Source of the DNA: Struthio camelus
Taxonomy: Eukaryota > Chordata > Aves > Struthioniformes > Struthionidae
Length of the DNA: 64,000 nucleotides
Direction of reading: 5' to 3'
Assembly (NCBI RefSeq): GCF_040807025.1
Contig: NC_090951.1
Span: forward strand, 3,038,001 to 3,102,000
Shown here: piece by piece, positions 58,001 to 64,000 of the stretch
Numbering within the stretch: position 1 is the stretch's first letter
Layout: each line of letters starts with the position of its first letter
The notes under the pieces: model-generated
The model's input: only the letters and a program-made list of their open reading frames with translations
Told to the model about the DNA's origin: nothing
The model's database searches: none
Program-made: the position numbers and the translations under genes

Positions 58001-60520
58001 GGGTGCTGAGAAGGCTGATGCTATCTTGGCAAGCCACATCTCTGTGCTTTGTTTTGCCATTCTGAAATGTGCATGTTAGCCTACTCCCAGTTTCTCCAGG
58101 GCGGCTGAAGAGCAGTGGCTAAATTAATAACCTCCCTACAGCAATTCAAGCTCATGGTCCCCTTGTTTAGAGTCCTGGGGCAGGCAGGAACACCATCCAC
58201 ATAGGGTCCATTGTGGATCCTGAACTGCTTCCCTCCTGGGCTGTGCAGCTAAATCATCTTCACTGGAGAGTCGCCTGGCCCACTTTTCTTGCTGGCCCTG
58301 CTATAACTTCTTACCTGCTCTTTGGGTCCTTTTTAGGTGAACATCTGCCTGCCCATTTTCTTCATCCTGGCCTGCTTGTTTCTCATCGCTGTTTCCTTCT
58401 GGATGACGCCGAAGGAATGTGCTATTGGTTTTGCAATCATCTTCAGTGGGATCCCCGTTTACCTCTTTGGGGTCTGGTGGCAAAACAAGCCCAAGTGGAT
58501 TCTCCAAGGCATCTGTAAGTATCACCAGTGAAGAGCAAGGCTGCAGCCTTGGCTTTTGCTCCAAGAATAGCCGTGTTTCCTGGTGAGCATGCTACAGCTA
58601 GCAGCTCTGGCTCTCACTTGTGTAATGGAGGCTTCTAACATCTTAGCTCTGATCACTTTTTTTTTTTTTTTTTTTTAAAACAAGTTTTAACCTAATGATT
58701 ACTGTATCTGCCCAGCACCCAAAATGCCCCCTGACTTACGATAATTACAAAGCTTGGGCTAAATACCCAGTTTTTTTTTCTCTTGGCAAACGGAACATTG
58801 TGCAGTGAGGCAGGATTCCCTGAGCACATTGCTGCTTTACTTCTGCCTCCTGTGAAAGCGCAGGGTCAGCCTTTGTTAGCAGAGAATACCTTTCCAGTGG
58901 GTAGGAAGGGAAAAGAAGTAACAGCATGACAGTCTGAGCACAGTTGGCCTAAATTTGGCTGCTGTGATTTCGGAAATAGTCCCAATCCGTCACTTAGCCA
59001 GTGATAACACTTCTGATCCAGTCAAAGCTCTCCTTGGCATCAAAATGTGACAGCGCAGCAGAGAGAAGAGAAAGTCCCCTGGATGTTTTTTCTTAGGAGG
59101 CTTATTTTAAGGTATCTTTCTATAAGGTTTTCCAACAGCTGACATTACACCATGGTGAGTTTCGGAGGGCTGGAAGGGCTGTTCTTGGCACCATATAATC
59201 TCTGTCTGAACAACTGAATCAAGAAAGTCAGTCTATGTTGTCCAAGTAACTAAACTCTACCATCTGTCTCCCAGCTCTCATACAACAGGCTGACCTAGAA
59301 AACCAGACAAGTAGAAATGCCCAGCCTTAGCTGGGTGCTTTTAATGAAGAAGAAAAAGCCTTTTAACAGCACTCAGCACTTGTTATTCTTTTTTTTTTTT
59401 TTTTAATCTCTCTTGCGTGCACTTGCTCTCTCTCTCTCACTCTCTCTCTCACACGCTTTTTTATTCTGTGCATTGGGCTCAGTTCTTGGAAAAGCCATTT
59501 TTTGCAGTGCCTGGGTGGCAAATTAGCTTGTTAATTGTGTTCTACCACCAAGGGCTTTTAAGGAGAATATAGAAGAAATTCTAGGAACACAAGATGAGAC
59601 TCCTGCAAATGCCCAGTTAAAAACATATGATCTGTAAACCCATGCATATATTCATATGTTGCAGATAACTTGATCGCATCTACTAATCTGAGTTTGACTT
59701 TGCTTGTGTGTATTTAGAATCACTATTAGTTTTATCTGGCAAGGCCAGATCTTGTGACCTCCAAATACACAGTGAAGTAGCAGAAAGCACAAGTGTGTTT
59801 GGATACCAGCCACCAGAACTAATGGATGGAAAAGTAAAGATATTCTAGTTTATCACCTCTGCAGTGCACAGCCTGCAACTGAAACGCTTCCTTTGCTCTT
59901 CACCTATTCTGTGCACATGCCATCCCATCTGTTGCTGCAAGGCAGTGACTGCCTTGTGTTCAGTATGCTGAGCTGGTTTCGTCCTGGTTGCTTGAGTCCT
60001 TAAAGAAGCGGCGTGCGTGTACAGCCTGGGCTTTCAAAAGTGGAAGTAAAAATGTCAGCTCATATTTTTATTTTTTTTAATGCGTGTTCCTGCTGTTGTG
60101 GCTGACCCAGTTTTGGATGCCTGCAGTTCTGATGCCTGAACTTGCTTACTGTATCTCTGTGCAATTAGAGGCTGGTGTGAAGTACAGGGCATCTCTCTCA
60201 GGGCAGTACAGCACCCTTGCTGCAGGGGCAAAGGCCTCTCGTGTTATGTGCTGAAACTGTGGGCATGAACAGAGAGCAGCCCATGGTCTTGTTGAGTGTG
60301 AAGCTGTTGAGTCTCAAATTGTATTTGGACTAATCTTGCTGAAAACCTAAGTCGGAAGGCAAACGGGTGAGCCCCCTTGAGGCAGAGCATCATGAATTGA
60401 GATCAGGTTGTACGTGGGCCCCTGCCTGCTCTCTCTGACCTGTGCTTTGCTTCTTCCCATGCAGTCTCCACAACAGTCCTGTGCCAGAAACTGATGGAGG
60501 TGGTTCCACAAGAATCATAA
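27476..60520 (+). CDS. SLC7A5: SLC7A5/LAT1 large neutral amino-acid transporter, whole gene, 10 coding exons
   Basis: This gene encodes the sodium-independent exchanger light chain that pairs with SLC3A2 (4F2hc) at the plasma membrane. It swaps large neutral amino acids such as leucine, phenylalanine and tryptophan. Exons are 27476-28064, 42281-42406, 52029-52134, 52776-52820, 54237-54360, 55467-55570, 56379-56475, 56816-56965, 58337-58514 and 60465-60520, all with GT-AG introns (1575 nt, 524 aa). The ATG sits in a near-perfect Kozak context, ccgccaccATGt. The protein has the APC fold with 12 predicted membrane segments. The unwound TM1 motif GTIIGSGIF spans 78-86. C181 is the human C164 equivalent that forms the disulfide with 4F2hc. 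GLFAYGGW holds gating F269 (human F252). The C-terminus is VVPQES. The constant +17 offset from human (507 aa) comes from a longer, poorly conserved N-terminus. Identity is essentially certain. Confidence 0.97.
33672..33680 (+). promoter_or_regulatory. Candidate C/EBP-ATF response element (TGATGCAAT)
   Basis: This is an exact match to the core of the amino-acid response element known from CHOP/DDIT3. It lies in SLC7A5 intron 1, and SLC7A5 is an established ATF4 target. Position alone does not show function. Confidence 0.3.
36807..36814 (-). promoter_or_regulatory. Candidate C/EBP-ATF response element (TGATGCAA, reverse)
   Basis: TTGCATCA on the + strand is the reverse complement of the CARE core TGATGCAA. 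It lies in SLC7A5 intron 1, about 3 kb from the other two matches. Confidence 0.25.
37140..37270 (-). repeat. MIR-like ancient repeat remnant
   Basis: The order aatggggaaat, attaagtgacgtgcctgaag, a degraded cacacag region, then gaagctggg follows the antisense MIR core (ttaagtgacttgcccaag, cagagctggg). Family assignment is from memory. Confidence 0.4.
38165..38225 (-). repeat. Short MIR-like remnant
   Basis: A short block, agcacagaaattgtgacttg followed by aatcacaagtggcatgg, resembles the MIR core in antisense (aggcacagagaggttaagtgacttgcc...cacaagtggca). It is short and degraded. Confidence 0.3.
39748..39756 (+). promoter_or_regulatory. Candidate C/EBP-ATF response element (TGATGCAAT)
   Basis: This is a second exact TGATGCAAT within SLC7A5 intron 1, in the context gaaTGATGCAATtcat. 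It is the same 9-mer as at 33672. Confidence 0.3.
41430..41530 (+). repeat. MIR-like remnant, sense orientation
   Basis: The stretch gatccgggttctcttcctgt followed by ctttgccattgacctgcc parallels the sense MIR segment cctgggttcgaatcctg...ctctgccactgacc. This is a weak, memory-based match. Confidence 0.35.
42281..42406 (+). CDS. SLC7A5: SLC7A5 coding exon 2
   Basis: The acceptor is tttctttcag ending at 42280 and the donor is aagg|gtgagt after 42406. The exon is 126 nt, phase 1 to 1. It encodes L197 to K238, with [19 protein letters not shown] and [13 protein letters not shown]. These are nearly identical to mammalian LAT1 around TM4-TM5. Confidence 0.96.
45025..45225 (+). mobile_element. CR1 LINE, truncated 3' tail
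   Basis: The order ggaataggttgtccagggag, gctgtgaagcgctcactgga, ggtttctgcaaacagattag, ggaatcgtttaagtgcag and cctgccttgg-gc matches the 3' untranslated tail of sauropsid CR1 LINEs in sense orientation. It is 5'-truncated with no reverse-transcriptase sequence, and it is divergent, so probably old. Confidence 0.75.
49765..49985. repeat. Possible ancient LINE remnant
   Basis: Phrases such as ggccaatagtgagcctctgt, ggaagagtgcgaggcaaac and caagaatttgtctagtaact followed by gcttgaac resemble a common ancient amniote CR1/L3-type repeat. The match is partial and from memory. Confidence 0.3.
52029..52134 (+). CDS. SLC7A5: SLC7A5 coding exon 3 (TM6 gate)
   Basis: The acceptor is tctctgcag ending at 52028 and the donor is gatg|gtaaga after 52134. 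The exon is 106 nt, phase 1 to 2. It encodes an extracellular loop ([19 protein letters not shown]) and then [14 protein letters not shown]. This places F269, the gating aromatic of TM6, two codons from the end of the conserved Gly pair. Confidence 0.95.
52135..52775 (+). other. SLC7A5 intron 3
   Basis: This 641-base intron runs from gtaaga to aaattacag. Nothing recognisable is present. Confidence 0.85.
52776..52820 (+). CDS. SLC7A5: SLC7A5 coding exon 4 (45-nt microexon)
   Basis: The acceptor is aaattacag ending at 52775 and the donor is acag|gtatgt after 52820. The exon is 45 nt, phase 2 to 2, and encodes the end of W274 and then [14 protein letters not shown]. Its short length matches the corresponding exon I expect in LAT-family genes. 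It keeps the frame and the family-invariant N-Y-x-x-E-E core. Confidence 0.95.
52821..54236 (+). other. SLC7A5 intron 4
   Basis: This 1.4 kb intron runs from gtatgt to tcttcctag. Near 52990-53060, aataggggga and ggggataataataacgtc look like a MIR fragment in sense orientation. The last 311 bases are open in the frame of exon 5, but this looks fortuitous. Confidence 0.8.
54237..54360 (+). CDS. SLC7A5: SLC7A5 coding exon 5
   Basis: The acceptor is tcttcctag ending at 54236 and the donor is gtg|gtaaga after 54360. The exon is 124 nt, phase 2 to 0, and encodes R289 to V330. [19 protein letters not shown] and [14 protein letters not shown] match TM7 and the following loop of LAT1. Confidence 0.96.
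54361..55466 (+). other. SLC7A5 intron 5
   Basis: This 1.1 kb intron runs from gtaaga to ctcatttag. No distinctive feature is visible. Confidence 0.85.
55467..55570 (+). CDS. SLC7A5: SLC7A5 coding exon 6
   Basis: The acceptor is ctcatttag ending at 55466 and the donor is cccg|gtaggt after 55570. The exon is 104 nt, phase 0 to 2. It encodes [19 protein letters not shown] and then [14 protein letters not shown] (331-364), the TM8 region. Confidence 0.96.
55571..56378 (+). other. SLC7A5 intron 6 with poly-T run
   Basis: This 0.8 kb intron runs from gtaggt to ttgcctcag. A run of 24 T residues spans 55712-55735. It could be simple sequence or the tail of a reverse-strand retroelement, but I see no element body beside it. 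Confidence 0.8.
56379..56475 (+). CDS. SLC7A5: SLC7A5 coding exon 7
   Basis: The acceptor is ttgcctcag ending at 56378 and the donor is cacg|gtaagc after 56475. The exon is 97 nt, phase 2 to 0. It encodes R365 to T397, including [20 protein letters not shown]. The SREGHLP loop is a strong LAT signature. Confidence 0.96.
56816..56965 (+). CDS. SLC7A5: SLC7A5 coding exon 8
   Basis: The acceptor is ggctacag ending at 56815 and the donor is aag|gtgaga after 56965. The exon is 150 nt in phase 0 and encodes residues 398-447. [19 protein letters not shown] and [17 protein letters not shown] cover TM9-TM10, followed by [10 protein letters not shown]. Confidence 0.96.
56966..58336 (+). other. SLC7A5 intron 8
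   Basis: This 1.4 kb intron runs from gtgaga to ctttttag. No gene or clear repeat is visible. Confidence 0.85.
58337..58514 (+). CDS. SLC7A5: SLC7A5 coding exon 9
   Basis: The acceptor is ctttttag ending at 58336 and the donor is atct|gtaagt after 58514. The exon is 178 nt, phase 0 to 1, and encodes residues 448-506. [19 protein letters not shown] (TM11) and then [17 protein letters not shown] (TM12 and the cytosolic end). Confidence 0.96.
58515..60464 (+). other. SLC7A5 intron 9
   Basis: This 1.95 kb intron runs from gtaagt to cccatgcag. It holds T-runs at 58657-58676 (T20) and 59389-59404 (T16) and a CT-rich microsatellite at 59426-59454. Confidence 0.85.
59426..59454 (+). repeat. (CT)n microsatellite
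   Basis: Interrupted CT dinucleotides run through this stretch with CA interruptions, ending in CACAC. It is simple sequence within SLC7A5 intron 9. Confidence 0.85.
60465..60520 (+). CDS. SLC7A5: SLC7A5 coding exon 10 (C-terminus and stop)
   Basis: The acceptor is cccatgcag ending at 60464. The exon completes F507 and encodes [17 protein letters not shown], stopping at TAA 60518-60520. This corresponds closely to the LAT1 C-terminal tail. The ORF reading across the acceptor in another frame is spurious. Confidence 0.95.
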
Positions 60521-61130
60521 GCGGGAAAAGCAGAGACGTTCAGCTTGAGGAAACGCACAATATTATTTTAAGACGACACAAGAAGAAAATGCTTCTGATC
60601 CCTCATGAAATGAAACCTAGGCGCTGGAGCACCCCGTCAGAGCTGCTTCACGTCTGACGCTGTGCCACCTGCTCTGCCTTGCCTCTTCCAGCTCTCCTGT
60701 CACCACCTTTTAGCCTGGCAAATGAGCAACCCTGTGATGAAAAGTTGTTGGTACAAACATGGGCCAGGAAAGGAATTCCAACTTCAAAAGGATCCAGTGT
60801 GTCTGGCAGCAGGGAGTCCCATGAGCCTGTGTGTGCGTGATGTCGAGAGCTGTACTTCAGTTCTGTGTAGGCTTACTCGTTTTGTTTTGTAAAACTAAAG
60901 TTAGCAACGAGCTGCATATCCTCAAGGCTATGGTGGAACTGCTCACAGACACGATTTTAGTGATGTCAGCCAAGCGAATGGCCAGCCTCAGAGGCTGGGA
61001 TTGTGCACCGTAACGTGGCTGCAGGGCGGTCCTGCGTAGGACCCGTCTGACTTACCTGGCCAAGGGAGGTGTTTGAAAAGCAAAGATGGTTAAAGTGCTT
61101 TGGCTGACGTTAGCTCACAGACGCGCGTGC

Positions 61131-61166
61131 GCACACACACATACACATACACACACACACACACGC
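61131..61166 (+). repeat. (CA)n microsatellite
   Basis: CA dinucleotides with two TACACA interruptions follow a gcgcgtgcg stretch. It probably lies within the SLC7A5 3' UTR. Confidence 0.9.
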
Positions 61167-62429
61167 ACTCGTGCAAAAATACATGCTGGATGCTTGGGAG
61201 TCTGCCCCGAAAGTGCCACTGGCAGTGTTTTATGTGAGACAAGGCAGAGCAGGTTAGTGTTGCACAAAGGGTGCGGGGGGCCATGCCTGACTTGCATTCT
61301 GTTCCTGAAAAGAGCACTCTGGGTCCCCCTCAGCTGCCTGGCACTTAGCTTCTAGGTCCAAGCCATCCCCTAGTTACTGAGCTGCTATCCGGGCTGGTTT
61401 TCTGGGACGCTCTTTACCAGAATGTCCCCCTCACAGCCCTAAGAATTAGCACAGCAGCAGGTACAGGCCTAAGGGTGGAGCTCCACCTGATAAATCCAGG
61501 GAATTGCCATTAGCAGAAGGCCAGGGCCTTGGATTGCTCATCCCATGTTTTTCTGTAGACTGGCTCCATCCAGCATGGGGTGGGCACCATGCTGCTCTCC
61601 AAAGGGCCCTGTTCATAGCCTTCAGTGTGACTGATGATTGCCCCTAAATCAATCTGAGAGAGAGAGTGTGGCTGGGGATGTCCTTGCTCATTCCCTAGGG
61701 TCTGTCTGTGAGCTGTCACCATGCCCTTCATTATGCTTTGTTTCTTCTAGTAGGTGCAGGGGAGATGGGACCAACCAGGTCTGGGGGTGGCAGGCAGTGG
61801 CAGATGTCCCTGGATGGCTGGAGCCTTGCTTTGCTGTCATTCTGCTGTGGCTGGTCTGTTTTGCTCTTTGCGCTAAGCAGCAGGATACTGCAGGCCTGTT
61901 CCTCCCCTGCAGTGCAAACTGCAGCATCAGGTCCTGCTTGGCTAGCAGGAGATCGCCCCACCGACAGTCTGCCTTTCAGAGAACGTAAACCATGATCTGC
62001 TAGGGGAAACTTGTTTTGCTGTTGTGGGTGATTGCAGTGCCATTGCCTAAGCCCACCCAGAATTCCTGTGCTCACAAGTGGAGCAGCCTCGCCTCTCTTG
62101 TTCCCAGGTGGTCAGAGCTGTCCTCCTAGGAACATGTTGCTTTATTTGGTCAAAAGTATCACCTTTTAAGCAAAACTGCAGTTCTTTAACAATTGTTCGC
62201 AATGGCTCTGCGCTCGAGGTGATAGTTAATTGGAAATCAAAAGCATCTTCACCCTACAAGTGAGGTGCACTAGTCTCTGTTACAAATCTTTGCGCTCATG
62301 CATTAGAAAATAGGTTGTTGAACGTTTTCTCTTCGGTGTTTTTGTAAACTATGTGGTTTGGAAGCCAGGATACTCCAAGAGTTAATGCTTTGTACAGGAT
62401 CCTTCTCTTAGCACAAAACCATTTTGGAA

Positions 62430-62595
62430 GAAGAGGCATTATTGTGAGGGTGCTGAGCACTGGAGCAGGTTGCCCGGAGAGGTTGTGGAGTCTCCTTCTC
62501 TGGAGATATTCAAAAGCTGTCTGGACACAATGCTGTGCAACGTGCTCTAGGTGACCCTGCATGAACAGGGTCCATTCTGTGATAAGGATTCCAAT
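62430..62595 (+). mobile_element. CR1 LINE, truncated 3' tail
   Basis: The order gtgagggtgctgagcactgg, agcaggttgcccggagaggt, tgtggagtctccttctctgg, agatattcaaaagctgtctg, gacacaatgctgtgcaac and gtgctctaggtgaccctgc, ending in attctgtgat, is the classic avian CR1 3' tail in sense orientation. It is well preserved and 5'-truncated. It probably lies in the SLC7A5 3' UTR. Confidence 0.88.
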
Positions 62596-64000
62596 GATAC
62601 CCACTAGTACTCGGTCCTTTCAGGATGCTCTTCAGCAAAAAGAGTTTGAGTTAATAGTAGGTGGCAGCTTCTCTTCAAGCGCGTGTGACAATGACCATGA
62701 TTAAATCAACAAGTTACTATGAGCAGCTATTTGTTATTGCTACGCCAGCCACAGATCTTTGCTTTGAGGCAGTGGCGGAGGAAGAGGCGACGCAATCATT
62801 GCGTTGAAACCTTTGCTGTCAGTCGCTTATTCCATGGCAGGGCAGTGTGGAGATACCTAAGCCAGCTCAGGGGCTGTTTTAGCTGCGTTAGCATAGAGCT
62901 CTGCCTGAGCTTAGTAAACCTACGGAGAATCACAGCTGGTTTGGGTATCTCTGCAGTGCAGAAGTACCCAAAGCTATGGCCAGTGTGTGGCTGTTCAGGG
63001 ACCTATGTGCAATGAATTGGAGCATCTCAGATCCAGTGCCTGTGGAGAGGCATTTGCATCAATAAGGTCATGAACTGTAAAACCTGAACTCGATTTTCCC
63101 TCCCTAGAAGGAATTCTCTTCCAGCTGAAGGCTGAGTTGTTTTGGCAGGACAGTGATGGGAGGTCACTACCTATTCTGGACCTCTTTCTTGGACAGAGAG
63201 CCTTAGTCTGTCACCTTCCACTCTGTCTGTAGTGTCCTGGCTGTAATATTCTCAGGACCGGTTTGCCTGCAGGGCTTGGGTTGAACTTGAGGGTTCCCAG
63301 TGCTAATATATACCAGCAAAATTAGTTGTGAGGCAAAGGAAAAGGATTTTCTCTTTCAGCCACCTCGATCTAATGCAGATTAGTCCAATCCACAAAGAGC
63401 TCAGAAATCAGTCCAAGTCTCCCTGAGGTGTGGGGGATGCTTGGTTTGGACACATCTTTGAATGAGTTTTATCATTGATGAAGAACATCACCAAATAATA
63501 TCATTTCACAGTGGTTTTAAAGAAGAGCTATCACACTGAGGATTTTTTTTTTTTAAATTGATCTTAATTAAATCCTTAACTTGCTTGCTTGCTTATTAAG
63601 AACTTTCCTTCATTATTTTCCACTTGCTGCTAATGACTTTTTTGTATTAACCTGCTGGCTCTGGCATTTACGTCACAATATTTCATGGTGTTATCGCCAT
63701 CATTTCTGTGGCAATAGCTGTATAGGAAAACACTGAACTAGGTACCAGCATAGCATCGCATAAATGTTGAATTCAGTAAGTCCCAGCTGAAATCTCAGTC
63801 TGCCTTAAGACAAAGTTCACCTTTCAAAAACCTGATTTCTTTTATCCTCATTTCATTGACTTCATAGCCCCCTTCCCCCCTCCTTTTTTTTTTTTTTTCT
63901 TCTGGGTATTAGAGAGATCGTGAGTAAAGGGGTAAGAGTGGTAGAATTTCATTTCCTAAAGAAAAACATAACTAAAGCAATTTCTCCAATGGATGAAGTT

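Larger units (their letters stand above)
60521..64000 (+). other. Probable SLC7A5 3' UTR and downstream DNA
   Basis: There is no coding exon after the stop. By eye I find no AATAAA on the + strand here; ATTAAA variants occur at 62700-62705 and 63567-63572. A 3' UTR of 2-3 kb, as in mammalian LAT1 mRNA, would end near one of these. The CA repeat at 61131-61166 and the CR1 tail near 62430-62595 would then be transcribed. Confidence 0.5.

Noticed and set aside
61090..61317. Antisense ORF with a Cys/Val repeat
   Set aside because: It is a translation of the CA microsatellite, not a gene.

Overview
The window is vertebrate nuclear DNA, most likely from a bird. It has large introns with GT-AG splice sites, two CpG-island promoters, vertebrate-type proteins and CR1 LINE 3' tails on a low-repeat background. 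I see no bacterial operons, CRISPR arrays, tRNA or rRNA genes, and no intact mobile-element coding regions. The avian assignment is an inference from CR1 plus compact, repeat-poor DNA; a crocodilian or turtle is less likely.

Two complete protein-coding genes lie head-to-tail on the + strand. The first (coding positions 6550-18577, seven coding exons) encodes a mitochondrial carbonic anhydrase of the CA5 group, 305 residues. The second (27476-60520, ten coding exons) encodes SLC7A5/LAT1, the light chain of the 4F2 large neutral amino-acid exchanger, 524 residues. Every exon junction was placed by hand, and every intron begins GT and ends AG. Reading phases close exactly: 918 nt and 1575 nt including stops. 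From memory, human CA5A and SLC7A5 are also neighbours in the same relative orientation on chromosome 16q24, so this looks like the CA5A locus.

Layout: 1-6340 is upstream DNA with no recognised gene. About 6370-6960 is the CA5 CpG island with exon 1. 6656-18397 holds CA5 introns and exons 2-7. 18578-27000 is CA5 3' UTR plus intergenic DNA, with a tandem AT-rich repeat at 26124-26227. About 27020-28110 is the SLC7A5 promoter and exon 1 CpG island, with strong G-quadruplex-type runs. 28065-42280 (intron 1) and 42407-52028 (intron 2) are long introns with old repeat remnants and three ATF4/CHOP-type TGATGCAA motifs. 52029-58514 holds the clustered exons 3-9. 60465-60520 is the last coding exon, followed by a probable long 3' UTR that carries a CR1 tail.

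The two products act in different compartments: CA5 supplies bicarbonate to mitochondrial carboxylases, and LAT1 exchanges leucine, phenylalanine and similar amino acids at the plasma membrane. Nothing in the sequence shows that they are co-regulated. I found no convincing new biological system. The points most worth a second look are the mosaic CA5A/CA5B character of the carbonic anhydrase, the intronic CARE-like sites, and the structured SLC7A5 promoter.
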